Shown here in pieces: positions 1 through 8,647 of a stretch of 52,480 bases of DNA. The stretch is from Alphaproteobacteria bacterium (GTDB lineage: Bacteria; Pseudomonadota; Alphaproteobacteria; UBA11136): the NCBI GenBank assembly GCA_016776635.1, contig JADHSZ010000008.1, positions 1-52,480 of the forward strand. The letters are read 5' to 3'. A program made the translations under genes and the position numbers. The notes beneath the pieces are model-generated. The model saw only the letters and a program-made list of their open reading frames with translations, was not told the origin of the DNA and searched no databases. The number at the start of each line of letters is the position of its first letter. The stretch's first letter is position 1.

Positions 1-763
1 CGCTCACCCGGCACCCCAAATCGGCGAGACAGCGCAGGATATTGCGCTTGGCCCCGAAATCCATGGCCACCACGTGGAATTTGGGGTCCGTCATTGTGCC
101 GTGGCCGTGTCCCAGCGCCCAGCGCGTCTCGTCCCATTCAAAGGGTGCCGCGCAGGTCACCTCGCAGGCCAGATCGAGACCTTCCATGGAGGGCGCGTCG
201 GCCGCCCGCGCACGAAGCGCGTCGAGATCAAACTCTCTCTCAAATTTTCCGGTCGGGTCATGGGCCACCACGCCGTTCACCGCGCCCTGTTCGCGCAGGC
301 GGCGGGTCAGTCTGCGGGTATCCACCCCGGTCACCGCGATCAGGCCCTGCGCCTTGAGCCATTCATCAAGCCCGCTGGTGGCGCGGAAATTGGCGGCTTG
401 GGTGATTTCGGCGCGCAGCACCAGACCCCGCGCGGCGGGAAGGCGGGTCTCCATATCCTCGTCATTGGCGCCGGTATTGCCGATATGGGGAAAGGTGAAA
501 CAGATCACCTGTCCGGCGTAGGATGGATCGGTGAGGATTTCCTGATAGCCGGTCATGGAGGTGTTGAAACAGAGCTCGCCCACCGAAACCCCGGCGGCCC
601 CCGCGCCATGGCCCCAGAACACCGCGCCATCGGCCAGCACCAACACGGCGGTGGCGGTTTTCTGTTTCGATTCGGGAGATGGGTTCGACGCAGCCCGCGA
701 CGACTCCCCCCCCTTACGCGCGTTTGCGCGCCGTGGGGCGGACCTCGTGGGAGGTGGCGTCAT
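1..763 (-). CDS. carA: Carbamoyl-phosphate synthase small subunit (N-terminal part, cut by left edge)
   Basis: Glutamine-hydrolysing subunit of carbamoyl-phosphate synthase, feeding ammonia to CarB for pyrimidine and arginine synthesis. Reading the minus strand from the ATG at 763 gives an uninterrupted frame to the window edge. It contains the family core VGELCFNTSMTGYQEILTDP, then YAGQVICFTFPHIGNTG and GVDTRRLTRRLR, and ends near MDFGAKRNILR, just before the class-I glutamine amidotransferase domain. About 254 of roughly 390 residues are present and the catalytic Cys lies outside. The first ~35 residues are a low-complexity extension rich in Arg, Ser and Pro before the conserved TAVLVLADGAVFWG start, so the true start could be slightly downstream. 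The gene diverges from yqeY, a common alphaproteobacterial arrangement. Confidence 0.95.
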   Translation of the reverse strand, partial: MTPPPTRSAPRRANARKGGESSRAASNPSPESKQKTATAVLVLADGAVFWGHGAGAAGVSVGELCFNTSMTGYQEILTDPSYAGQVICFTFPHIGNTGANDEDMETRLPAARGLVLRAEITQAANFRATSGLDEWLKAQGLIAVTGVDTRRLTRRLREQGAVNGVVAHDPTGKFEREFDLDALRARAADAPSMEGLDLACEVTCAAPFEWDETRWALGHGHGTMTDPKFHVVAMDFGAKRNILRCLADLGCRVS

Positions 764-975
764 GGGCGGCTGATCCTGTGAAGGCGTCTCCGCTCCGTTG
801 GGAGCGGCAGTAATTTGCGCGATTGATAAGCAAATATCGTGCCGCCGTCAAGTCGGAATTTTATTAAAAAGCAATTTAATTTCAATGGCTTATCAAAAAA
901 ATCCCGTTTGCACTCGGCACCCACTTGCTGTAGGGTCGCCGATTGTCCTGAAATCCACCACTTACGTTTCCCGCC
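764..975. promoter_or_regulatory. Divergent carA / yqeY intergenic region
   Basis: A 212-bp spacer between two divergent genes that must hold both promoters. A short perfect hairpin, CCGCTCC-gttg-GGAGCGG (789-806), would lie in the carA leader. It is not followed by a T-run on either strand, so it is not an obvious intrinsic terminator. The middle (about 850-905) is AT-rich. I could not assign a convincing -35/-10 pair. Confidence 0.4.
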
Positions 976-1431
976 ATGCTGCGTACGCGCCTCAATGATG
1001 AGCTCAAACTGGCCGTCAAGTCCAAGGATGAGTACCGCAAAGCCACTCTGCGGCTGATTCTGGCGGCGCTCAAGGACCGTGACATCGCCGCCAAGACCAA
1101 GGGCCATGCGGAAGGCATCGGCGACGATGAACTTCTTGAGATGCTTCAGACCATGGTCAAACAGCGCGCCGACAGCATCGAACTCTATCGCAAGGGCGGA
1201 CGCATGGACCTGGCGCAGCGTGAATCACAGGAAACCGACGTCATCCGCAGCTTCCTTCCCGAGCCGTTGAGCCAGGAAGAAACCGAAGCCGCGGTCAAAC
1301 AGGTGATCACCGATGTGGGCGCCAGCGGATTAAAGGACATGGGACGGACCATGACGGCATTACGCGAACAATATGCGGGCCGCATGGATTTCAAGATAGC
1401 GAGCACCACCGTCAAGGCCCATCTGGGCTAA
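976..1431 (+). CDS. yqeY: GatB/YqeY domain protein
   Basis: A 151-residue stand-alone YqeY protein, a helical family related to the tail domain of the GatB amidotransferase subunit. Its exact role is not settled; tRNA-dependent amidation has been proposed from homology. Family signatures visible are the N-terminal LRTRLNDELKLAVKSKD, the KATLRLILAALKDRDI helix, the MVKQRADSIELYRKGGR segment and the C-terminal DMGRTMTALREQYAGRMD followed by VKAHLG. Length matches the family. It sits 98 bp upstream of dnaG in the same direction, the usual yqeY-dnaG-rpoD order of alphaproteobacteria, and may be co-transcribed with it. Confidence 0.95.
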   Translation: MLRTRLNDELKLAVKSKDEYRKATLRLILAALKDRDIAAKTKGHAEGIGDDELLEMLQTMVKQRADSIELYRKGGRMDLAQRESQETDVIRSFLPEPLSQEETEAAVKQVITDVGASGLKDMGRTMTALREQYAGRMDFKIASTTVKAHLG

Positions 1432-1529
1432 CGGCCCGGAGACGTACAGAGACGCCAGGACGACCCAGAGACCACCAGAACACGGCGTGACGGTGGCGCA
1501 ACGCGAAGAGCTTTAGAGGACGACCGGAC

Positions 1530-3392
1530 TTGGGATTTCCCCCCGAATTTTTGGATGAACTGCGCAACCGTGTTTCGCTGGCCGATGTGATCGGACGGCG
1601 CGTCAAGCTCACCCGGCGCGGGCGCGAGCATCTCGGCCTGTGCCCCTTCCACAACGAAAAGACGCCCTCCTTCACTCTCAACGAGGAAAAGGGCTTCTAT
1701 CACTGTTTCGGCTGTGGGGCGCATGGTGACGTGATCGAATTCATCATGCGTTCGGAAAACCTGCCCTTCCCCGAGACCGTGGAACGGCTGGCAGGCGACG
1801 CCGGTCTGGCGGTTCCGCAATCCTCGCCCCAGGACCGCGAGCGCGAAAAACAGCGCCATTCCCTGCTCGAAGTGGTGGAAACCGCCGCCGCGTGGTTCGG
1901 GCAACAGCTCGCGGGCGAAGGTGGCAAAGAATCCCGCGCCTATCTCGCGGGACGCGGCCTCGACCAGGCCACCCTCGATGATTTTAGGCTCGGCTTCGCC
2001 CCCGATTCCCGCAACGCGCTGAAACAGGCGCTCACCGCCAAGGGCATCCCCGAGGACAAGCTGATCGCCGCCGGTCTCGTCATCACGCCCGAGGACGGGC
2101 GCGACTCCTACGACCGCTTCCGCAACCGCATCATTTTTCCCATCGGCGACCGCCGTGGCCGCGTCATCGCCTTCGGCGGCCGCGCCCTGGCCGAGGAAAT
2201 TCCCGCCGCCGGCGGCGGCACGCGCAAGATCGCCAAATACCTCAATTCGCCGGAGACCCCGCTGTTCCACAAGGGCCACGTGCTCTACGGCCTGGCCCGC
2301 TCACTCCCGGCCATGCGCGAAAAGGGCGAGGCGCTGGTGACCGAGGGCTATATGGATGTGATCGCGCTGCACCGCGCCGGATTCGCCCATGCCGTGGCGC
2401 CGCTGGGAACGGCGCTGACCGAGGACCAGATGCGTCTCTTGTGGCGCGCGGTGGACGAACCAATTTTGTGTTTCGACGGCGACGCGGCGGGTGCACGTGC
2501 GGCGGCGCGGGCGGCGGAACGCGCCCTGCCCCTGCTCACGCCCGGCAAATCCCTGCGTTTCGCAAGCCTTCCCGCCGGCGAAGACCCCGACAGCCTTATT
2601 AAGCAGGGCGGGCGGGGTGCCATGGACGAAGCGATCGCCACGGCCAAGCCCCTGTCCGAGGTGATCTGGGAGATCGAAACCTCCCTGCAATCGGTGGATA
2701 CCCCGGAACGCCGCGCCAGCCTGGAATCGCGCCTCATGGCGCGGGTCCGCACCATCGCCGACCGCACGGTCCAGGACCATTACGGCCGCGATTTCAAGGA
2801 CCGCCTGTGGCAGGCCTTCCGCACCACCCGCGCCCCTGCCGCGCAAAAGACATCCTCGCGCCTCCATTCCCCGGCCCCCATTGCCACCCCAGTCGGAGGA
2901 GTCGGCGGCGCGGGCAGCGGCGGGCGCACCGATCCCCAGGCGGAACGGGAGAAAGTGCTGCTCGCTTTGGTCATCGCCCACCCCGGAATGCTCGACGATG
3001 TGGCCGAACAGCTGGGCAGCATGGCTTTCAGCGCCACCAGCTTCGACGCCCTGCGCCAGGAAATTCTTCTCCTCGCGGAGCGCGAAAACCTTGACAAGGA
3101 GGCCGTGGAAAGCCACCTCTTGGAATGTGGGTTTAGGGATGCCCTCAAGACTCTGTCGGAAATGAAGAATATCGCCTCCTATCTGCACGCCGACGCGGCG
3201 GATGGCAGGGCGCGCGCGTTGTGGGATCACACCCTGAATCTCCACCAGCTTCCGGAGATCGAGGCACAGTTAAAGGAGGCCGAACAGGCCGAGGACTGGG
3301 AGCGGTTTTCCAGCCTCAAGAACCAGATTTTCGCAATCACCACGGAATCCTTCGAGGATGACCTTTCCCAAAGGGTGCCGGGACGTGTATAG
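1530..3392 (+). CDS. dnaG: DNA primase DnaG
   Basis: Synthesises RNA primers for chromosome replication, working with the replicative helicase. The 620-residue protein starts at a TTG preceded by AGAGGA about 9 nt upstream. The N-terminal zinc-binding domain has CPFH (Cys38, His41) and CFGC (Cys59, Cys62). The catalytic TOPRIM domain follows, with EGYMDV (Glu near 272) and FDGDAAG (Asp near 316 and 318), the metal-binding acidic residues. Residues from about 430 contain a Pro/Gly/Ala-rich linker and then the helical helicase-binding tail. The gene lies between yqeY and rpoD, the classical macromolecular synthesis arrangement without rpsU. Full length, no defects seen. Confidence 0.98.
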   Translation: MGFPPEFLDELRNRVSLADVIGRRVKLTRRGREHLGLCPFHNEKTPSFTLNEEKGFYHCFGCGAHGDVIEFIMRSENLPFPETVERLAGDAGLAVPQSSPQDREREKQRHSLLEVVETAAAWFGQQLAGEGGKESRAYLAGRGLDQATLDDFRLGFAPDSRNALKQALTAKGIPEDKLIAAGLVITPEDGRDSYDRFRNRIIFPIGDRRGRVIAFGGRALAEEIPAAGGGTRKIAKYLNSPETPLFHKGHVLYGLARSLPAMREKGEALVTEGYMDVIALHRAGFAHAVAPLGTALTEDQMRLLWRAVDEPILCFDGDAAGARAAARAAERALPLLTPGKSLRFASLPAGEDPDSLIKQGGRGAMDEAIATAKPLSEVIWEIETSLQSVDTPERRASLESRLMARVRTIADRTVQDHYGRDFKDRLWQAFRTTRAPAAQKTSSRLHSPAPIATPVGGVGGAGSGGRTDPQAEREKVLLALVIAHPGMLDDVAEQLGSMAFSATSFDALRQEILLLAERENLDKEAVESHLLECGFRDALKTLSEMKNIASYLHADAADGRARALWDHTLNLHQLPEIEAQLKEAEQAEDWERFSSLKNQIFAITTESFEDDLSQRVPGRV

Positions 3393-3495
3393 AACTCCCG
3401 CCAGGTATTTCCGGAGCGGGTCCGCGCTCCGGTTTTCCTTTGCCCAAATGATTTTTGTAAAAGAGATGTTTGTAAACACCGAGAGGTAGACGTTA

Positions 3496-5610
3496 ATGGC
3501 GACCAAGACGGCAAACACCGCGGAAACCACCGACGACAAGGGCGAACAGACCGACGGCCCCCTCATGGATGGGGTCGCCGCCGCGGTTAAAAAGATGATG
3601 GCCAAGGGCAAGGAGCGCGGCTACGTCACCTATGACGAGGTCAACGCCGCCCTGCCGTCGGAACAGGTGTCGTCTGAACAGATCGAAGACACCCTGACCG
3701 CGCTTTCGGAAATGGGCGTCAACGTCATCGAGAACGAGGAAGCCGAGGACACCCCCGCCGCCGCCGAAACCGCGAAAGATGGCGAAGAAAGCAAGGAAAA
3801 ACCCGGAAAGAAGACCCGCGCCGCCGGCTATGAAGACGAAGACCTGGGCCACACCGACGATCCGGTACGCATGTATCTGCGCGAAATGGGCAGCGTCGAG
3901 CTGTTGTCGCGCAAGGGCGAAATCGCCATCGCCAAGCGTATCGAGGCCGGGCGCGAAAAGATGATCGGCGCCATCTGCGAAAGCCCGCTCACCATCCGCG
4001 CCATCGTCCACTGGCACGACGCCCTGGCCGAGGGCCGCATGCTGCTGCGTGACATTATCGACTTGGATGCCACCTATGGCCGCGTTCCCGGAACCACCCA
4101 GTCCATGGCCGCCGACGAAGAGAGCGACAAGGACGAGGAGAACGGGGAGAAGAAAAACGGCGATGAGCAAAAAACCACCGACCAAAAGGGCGACGGCGGC
4201 GCCGCTGCCAAAGACGGTGAAGATAAAAAAGAAGGCGCCGCCCCAGAGAGTGCTAAAGACGGCGCCGCCAAGGCGGGTGAGAAAGACGAGAACAAGAAGC
4301 CCGGCGCCCCCAGTACCGACGATGACGACGACGAAGACACCACCATGTCGCTGGCCGTCCTTGAACAGACCCTGATGCCCGAGGTGATCGAGAATTTCGA
4401 AAAGATCGCCGCCGATTACAAGAAAATGCACCGCCTCCAGGACCAGCGCATCGAGGCCCAGACCAAGGGCAAGGCGCTGAGCAAGTCCCAGGAAATCCGC
4501 TATAAAAATCTTAAAAGCGGGCTCGTGGAGCTGATGGAAAAGGTCCATCTCAACAATCCCCGCATCGAACAATTGGTGGACCAGCTCTACGGCATGAACC
4601 GCCGTCTGGTGGGGCTCGAGGGCAAGCTGCTGCGGCTGGCTCTCGACAGCGGCGTCAAGCGCACCGATTTCCTCGATAACTATTACGGCCGCGAGGTGGA
4701 CCCCAAATGGATGAAGGCCATGGCCAAGCTGCCGGGCCGCGCCTGGAAAAAGTTCACCACCAAAAAGGCCGACGACGCCAAGGCCCTGCGCGATTCCGTG
4801 GCCGAGATTTCCGCCGCTTCGGGTTTACCCATCGGTGAATTCCGCCGCATCGTCGGCATGGTCCAGGAAGGCGAGAAAGAGGCCAACCAGGCGAAGAAGG
4901 AAATGGTCGAGGCCAATCTCCGTCTCGTCATTTCCATCGCCAAGAAATACACCAATCGCGGCCTGCAATTCCTCGATTTGATCCAGGAAGGCAATATCGG
5001 CCTCATGAAGGCGGTGGATAAATTCGAATACCGCCGCGGCTATAAATTCTCCACCTACGCCACCTGGTGGATCCGCCAGGCCATCACCCGCTCCATCGCC
5101 GACCAGGCGCGCACCATCCGCATTCCGGTGCATATGATCGAGACCATCTCGAAACTGGTGCGCACCAGCCGCCAGATGCTGCACGAGATCGGCCGCGAGC
5201 CCCAGCCCGAGGAGCTCGCCGTGAAACTCGGCATGTCGCTGGAAAAGGTGCGCAAGGTGCTGAAAATCGCCAAGGAGCCCATCAGCTTGGAAACCCCCAT
5301 CGGCGACGAGGAAGACAGCCATCTCGGCGATTTCATCGAGGACAAGAACGCCGTCCTGCCCATCGACGCGGCGATCCAGGGCAATCTGCGCGAGACCACC
5401 ACGCGCGTGCTCTCGACGCTCACCGCCCGCGAGGAGCGGGTCTTACGCATGCGTTTCGGCATCGGCATGAATACCGATCACACGCTCGAAGAAGTGGGGC
5501 AACAGTTTTCGGTCACGCGCGAGCGAATACGACAGATCGAAGCCAAGGCCCTGCGCAAGCTCAAGCATCCGAGCCGCTCGCGCAAACTTCGCAGCTTTCT
5601 CGATACGTAA
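3496..5610 (+). CDS. rpoD: RNA polymerase primary sigma factor RpoD (sigma-70)
   Basis: Housekeeping sigma factor directing RNA polymerase to -10/-35 promoters. Region 1.1 lies at the N-terminus and region 1.2 at [20 protein letters not shown]. Region 2 starts near residue 472 ([20 protein letters not shown], then the -10-binding [20 protein letters not shown]). Region 4.2 is at the end ([20 protein letters not shown]). At 704 residues it is long, as in other alphaproteobacteria. The extra length is a non-conserved segment that includes a highly charged Glu/Asp/Lys/Gly stretch at about residues 203-285. A GAGAGG ribosome site precedes the ATG, and a terminator follows at 5635-5669. Expression together with dnaG is possible across the 103-bp spacer. 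Confidence 0.98.
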   Translation: MATKTANTAETTDDKGEQTDGPLMDGVAAAVKKMMAKGKERGYVTYDEVNAALPSEQVSSEQIEDTLTALSEMGVNVIENEEAEDTPAAAETAKDGEESKEKPGKKTRAAGYEDEDLGHTDDPVRMYLREMGSVELLSRKGEIAIAKRIEAGREKMIGAICESPLTIRAIVHWHDALAEGRMLLRDIIDLDATYGRVPGTTQSMAADEESDKDEENGEKKNGDEQKTTDQKGDGGAAAKDGEDKKEGAAPESAKDGAAKAGEKDENKKPGAPSTDDDDDEDTTMSLAVLEQTLMPEVIENFEKIAADYKKMHRLQDQRIEAQTKGKALSKSQEIRYKNLKSGLVELMEKVHLNNPRIEQLVDQLYGMNRRLVGLEGKLLRLALDSGVKRTDFLDNYYGREVDPKWMKAMAKLPGRAWKKFTTKKADDAKALRDSVAEISAASGLPIGEFRRIVGMVQEGEKEANQAKKEMVEANLRLVISIAKKYTNRGLQFLDLIQEGNIGLMKAVDKFEYRRGYKFSTYATWWIRQAITRSIADQARTIRIPVHMIETISKLVRTSRQMLHEIGREPQPEELAVKLGMSLEKVRKVLKIAKEPISLETPIGDEEDSHLGDFIEDKNAVLPIDAAIQGNLRETTTRVLSTLTAREERVLRMRFGIGMNTDHTLEEVGQQFSVTRERIRQIEAKALRKLKHPSRSRKLRSFLDT

Positions 5611-5634
5611 AAGACTGAGGAATATGTTTCAAAG

Positions 5635-5669
5635 GGCCGGAAATTAGAGGAAAATTTCCGGCCTTTTTT
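5635..5669 (+). terminator. Rho-independent terminator of rpoD
   Basis: GGCCGGAAAT and its complement ATTTCCGGCC form a 10-bp stem with a short A/G-rich loop, followed by TTTTTT. It lies 25 bp after the rpoD stop and just before the tRNA gene. Confidence 0.9.
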
Positions 5670-5687
5670 ATGTCACCCTTAACATAA

Positions 5688-5764
5688 GGGCCCGTAGTTC
5701 AGTTGGTTAGAACGCGCCGCTCATAACGGTGTTGTCGCAGGTTCGAGTCCTGCCGGGCCCACCA
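5688..5764 (+). tRNA. tRNA with anticodon CAT (tRNA-Ile2 or elongator tRNA-Met)
   Basis: A 77-nt cloverleaf with encoded CCA. The acceptor GGGCCCG pairs with CGGGCCC and the D-arm is GTTC/GAAC. The anticodon stem CGCCG/CGGTG carries loop CTCATAA, so the anticodon is CAT. The variable loop is 5 nt, and the T-arm is GCAGG-TTCGAGT-CCTGC. The fully paired first base argues against initiator tRNA. A GGGCCCG acceptor and this location after rpoD resemble the alphaproteobacterial CAT tRNA whose C34 is converted to lysidine to read AUA (Ile2). Elongator Met cannot be excluded by eye. Confidence 0.93.
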
Positions 5765-5835
5765 TTTTTTTTGTTTTTATTTGCCTCCGCCGCATCAACA
5801 TACCCGGAAACGGTTGTGTCTTTGGGTGGTGCTAA

Positions 5836-5889
5836 TGCTCGCTTATGGCTAAAAGCAGACACGTCCGCTCCTGACCCAAAGCGGACGTT
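5836..5889. repeat. Palindromic repeat, two adjoining copies (GTCCGCT...AGCGGAC family)
   Basis: ACGTCCGCT (5861-5869) and AGCGGACGT (5880-5888) form a perfect 9-bp inverted repeat around CCTGACCCA. A degenerate copy (TGCTCGCTTATGGCTAAAAGCAGAC) directly precedes it. Further copies lie at 6251-6278 and 7654-7680. I recognise this as a type of short dispersed palindrome seen around accessory genes; its mobilising activity is not known to me. Confidence 0.75.
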
Positions 5890-5974
5890 ACGACTGTATC
5901 TCGCTGATCACCGAGTAGTGCATCAGTTTGAACTTTAATTGAAAAGATTTTAGCTTGCCTCTGGCGATATCGGC

Positions 5975-6130
5975 CTAGTCTAACTGAGCCTCGACGCTTT
6001 CGATGGCGTTGTTCGTTTCGGCCAGTATTTTCGCGATGTGACGAAGATGCAAATCGAAATGAAATCCAATTACCCATACGCTACCAATTAAAATCCACAT
6101 TAAGATAGTTGGATCGTTGGTCCAATCCAT
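5975..6130 (-). CDS. Small single-pass membrane protein, 51 aa
   Basis: Not recognised as a named family. The minus-strand ATG at 6130 is preceded by GGGAGG at 5-nt spacing, a strong ribosome site. The frame encodes MDWTNDPTILMWILIGSVWV as its first 20 residues, a hydrophobic helix continuing to about residue 24, and then a charged amphipathic tail (HLRHIAKILAETNN then AIESVEAQLD). This looks like a membrane anchor plus a short cytoplasmic coiled helix. It lies in the accessory islet after the tRNA, between two copies of the palindromic repeat and downstream of the HEPN gene on the same strand. Function unknown. Confidence comes from the strong ribosome site and sensible protein composition. 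Confidence 0.6.
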   Translation of the reverse strand: MDWTNDPTILMWILIGSVWVIGFHFDLHLRHIAKILAETNNAIESVEAQLD

Positions 6131-6250
6131 GTTGCCCTCCCAAACTAGAAATTAACAAAACCAGCAATACTGTAACATTCTTAGACCCGCTGGAGAATCT
6201 TTGCCGATACGCTTGTGGCTATGAGTGGATATTGATGGAGGGCGCGAAGA

Positions 6251-6278
6251 ACGTCGGCTTATGACCCAAAGCGGACGA
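6251..6278. repeat. Palindromic repeat copy, left of HEPN gene
   Basis: ACGTCGGCTTATGACCCAAA followed by GCGGACGA. It shares the core CGCTTATGACCCAAAGC-type sequence with the copy at 7654-7680, in the same orientation, so the two bracket the HEPN gene as imperfect direct repeats about 1.4 kb apart. Confidence 0.75.
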
Positions 6279-6378
6279 ATTAGTGACTACCTCCCTGCAA
6301 GCGATCCGAGTCTCGATATTTCTAACCATACTTTATGGCTCGAGCGAAGAGAGAAGGACAGCGTTCTCAATCCCACCT

Positions 6379-7569
6379 TTAACTATTGGCCCTATCATGC
6401 AGCCAATTCAGCAGTGCTATGTGGCAAACGTGCTGCAACACACCAAAATGGTCTCGTTCAGCGTTTAATGGAGCAGAGAAGCAAAATCCTGTTGCTTCTG
6501 CATCGCTCAGCATTAATGAACCGCCATGGACGTATTTTGAGCGCATGGACGCAAACTCTTTAATTTTGTCTTTCGGTAGGCCGGAGCAATAAGTATCAAG
6601 AAATGCTTGAAATCTCTGACCGATGCTGTCGCGCTTCGGGATTCCACACGTCTCGCATTCATCACCCTCCTGCGCAGGAGGCATTAGTGCTTCCAATGCA
6701 AAGACAAGAACCGCATAAGCCAAGGATCGCGACGAATGGAACACTTCGCTTGAGGTCTTGTACCAGTGTGCAGAACGAAGGAACTGACCGCGATCATCTT
6801 CTAGCAGCGAATTAAACATCTCATAACTCTGCTCGAAAGTGTCCGGCACAACGAAATTTCGTTTGTCCCCTCCCCCATACATCGCGTAATAGGACTCGCT
6901 AGATATTTTTTCAACGGTTTGCCAAGTATCATTCACAGAAAAACCGGGGCCGTCCTTGGTCTTCCATAGGTCTCCGGGCAAATAACCGATTTGACAGTAT
7001 TCACTAGTCAGATTGCCGTTGGTTTTCACATGGACCCATTCATGCTTTAGGTATTTTGAACGGCTAGTAAAGCCCGGACCGAGTATAGCACGGAGAACTA
7101 GCTTTAATTCTTGTTCCCGCGCCTCCCGTCGATAGTGTTCGATCGGATTGTGAGATGACTTCCGGAAACTGAATTCAAGCAGTCCTGGATGATCGGCCGC
7201 CAAGAATTTTGGTCGTGGCGATTCGTCTGGAAGTGGCGCAATCTGAAAGTCATCCCTAATACGCATTACACCCTGGATCGACTTTCCGGCGAAAAAAAAT
7301 CGTTGGGCAATTTCTTTCCCGAAATCGCCGTAAAGGGCTACATCTGCATCCTGAACGAGCTTGTCAGCCCTTCCGGTTGCAGCGTCATCGAGCCATTCAA
7401 TTTTTTTGATTTTTTTCTTTTTGCTGTACTCAATGGCAACCTGACTTCCATGAACCACACGGTCCGGCTCAGTTTGACCAGAAGTACCGAATGATGAACT
7501 CAGGAAACACTCAAGCTCACCGCTATCAGTTTCAGGTTTAATGAGACGTTTTGTCAGATCGATAGGCAT
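6379..7569 (-). CDS. HEPN-domain protein, putative defence-type RNase
   Basis: Long protein of 396 residues from the ATG at 7569, which has a GGGGGG-type ribosome site 3-4 nt upstream; a TTG at 7602 is a weaker alternative. The C-terminal third has the helical pattern and motif of HEPN nucleases: a hydrophobic ALEAL helix, then a helix ending RSKYVHGG, in which Arg343 and His348 form R-x4-H. A CETC motif (about residue 316) precedes it. The N-terminal two thirds are not recognised. HEPN proteins of this sort often act in phage defence or toxin-antitoxin systems by cutting RNA; that role here is inference. Its base composition is more AT-rich than the flanking core genes, and repeats flank it. 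Confidence 0.7.
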   Translation of the reverse strand: MPIDLTKRLIKPETDSGELECFLSSSFGTSGQTEPDRVVHGSQVAIEYSKKKKIKKIEWLDDAATGRADKLVQDADVALYGDFGKEIAQRFFFAGKSIQGVMRIRDDFQIAPLPDESPRPKFLAADHPGLLEFSFRKSSHNPIEHYRREAREQELKLVLRAILGPGFTSRSKYLKHEWVHVKTNGNLTSEYCQIGYLPGDLWKTKDGPGFSVNDTWQTVEKISSESYYAMYGGGDKRNFVVPDTFEQSYEMFNSLLEDDRGQFLRSAHWYKTSSEVFHSSRSLAYAVLVFALEALMPPAQEGDECETCGIPKRDSIGQRFQAFLDTYCSGLPKDKIKEFASMRSKYVHGGSLMLSDAEATGFCFSAPLNAERDHFGVLQHVCHIALLNWLHDRANS

Positions 7570-7653
7570 ATACCCCCCTGAGCGTCCCGTTTGCCCAACC
7601 AAAAACCCACGGATTGCATCTCACGAATGATACCATTTTTGGTTAGAGCTTTA

Positions 7654-7680
7654 ACGTCCGCTTATGACCCAAAGCAGACT
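7654..7680. repeat. Palindromic repeat copy, right of HEPN gene
   Basis: ACGTCCGCTTATGACCCAAA followed by GCAGACT. Same orientation and nearly the same sequence as the copy at 6251-6278. The right arm is degenerate (GCAGAC instead of GCGGAC). Confidence 0.75.
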
Positions 7681-7705
7681 AGTAGCCGCAATCAATTTAC
7701 CCTCC

Positions 7706-8215
7706 CTATCGCACCGCAAGGTGGGCTTTGGCGACCTCCCTTACATTCCTTTGTGCAATATTAATTGCATCCCACGAATCTTCGACGATTGAATATCCAT
7801 CATCTGCGGCCTTAGCCTCGGCCAGCTTCTTGTTGAGGGTGTCCATTTCCGTTAGCAGATCGTCGGAGAGAAAGAATTGTTCAATTTCCACTCGACGATT
7901 CAATTCATGCTTGCCCTCCTCGTATTTCATTAAAAGCTTTTCCCTCTGATCCTTAGAAATCTCAGGACTTATTGTTCCGTATGTGTCCAATAACTTGTCG
8001 GGATACCGCTTCATGTCGTGCAACGCCTCCAAAATCGCACCATAAGCCTCTGCCCTTTTCTCCCATAATTTCTCCGAGACAAAACGCTTGAGTGCAAAGT
8101 GCAAAGTGATCCATGAAGCGGCACCTGCTGTTATCACCCCCACAATAATTCTTGCCCCCCATTCAAGAAACAGCCCGTAATCGTTATTCATGGTTATTAA
8201 TTCTGTTCCTGTCAT
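7706..8215 (-). CDS. Membrane-anchored coiled-coil protein of unknown function
   Basis: No named family recognised. The ATG at 8215 has AAGGAG with 6-nt spacing; the ATG at 8221 overlaps that site, so 8215 is preferred (169 aa). One transmembrane segment lies near residues 17-40 (WGARIIVGVITAGAASWITL). It is followed by SEKLWEKRAEAYGAILEALH and a long charged helical region likely to form a coiled coil. The pattern of one membrane helix followed by an EKLWEKRAEAY-type helix is typical of small accessory proteins found in genomic islands. It is read in the same direction as the HEPN gene, 136 bp upstream of it, and may belong to the same module. Function not assignable. Confidence 0.7.
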   Translation of the reverse strand: MTGTELITMNNDYGLFLEWGARIIVGVITAGAASWITLHFALKRFVSEKLWEKRAEAYGAILEALHDMKRYPDKLLDTYGTISPEISKDQREKLLMKYEEGKHELNRRVEIEQFFLSDDLLTEMDTLNKKLAEAKAADDGYSIVEDSWDAINIAQRNVREVAKAHLAVR

Positions 8216-8647
8216 TGTCATCTCCTTCGCTCGTTTGGTTACGCCGCTTTTTCGGCGGCGGGGTGATACAGGAAGTCCAGAATGGCGGCATACCAGCGGG
8301 TTCCAAATCCATAAAAGCCGTCCCCCGTTCTCAATTCCATGAAAATCCGGTCACGATAAGGAAACCTTACCGTGATCAATTTTAATTTTGAGAAATTAAG
8401 GGGACACCTTACTTAATTAGCCCTCTCTTTTCCTACCTCTGTGCCTCTGTGGTGATTCTTACTTTTTTGGGGGCCTTCTTGTTGGGGGGCTTTTTGTTTT
8501 GGGGCCGACGTACCCTGGCCCCATTACCCTGGGCTTCTTTTTTAGCGCCGACGTAGCTTGGCGCACCCCGGCGCTCTCGACTCCCTCGCCGAGCAGGGAT
8601 GATATTCCTATATTAAGCCGCCTCAAAACGCGGGAAGCTGGGGCGCG
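8216..8647. other. 432-bp gene-free stretch with repeat remnants
   Basis: Four things can be seen. The TTACCGTGATCAATTTTAAT region is followed by AAATTAAGGGGACACCTTAC-TTAATT, which resembles debris seen beside REP-associated transposases. CCTCTGTGCCTCTGTGGTGA (about 8436-8455) is a low-complexity motif. The repeat GGGCCGACGTACCCTGGCCC lies at 8502-8521. The 13-bp motif ATATTCCTATATT lies at 8602-8614, just before the amidohydrolase gene. No convincing coding region. Confidence 0.5.
8502..8536 (+). repeat. Dispersed repeat GGGCCGACGTACCCTGGCCC, copy 1
   Basis: The 20-mer GGGCCGACGTACCCTGGCCC is followed after a short variable spacer by TACCCTGGGC. The same two blocks occur inverted at 12610-12640. 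A partial match, GTACCCTGGCCC, lies at about 10361-10372. All copies are intergenic. Confidence 0.8.
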
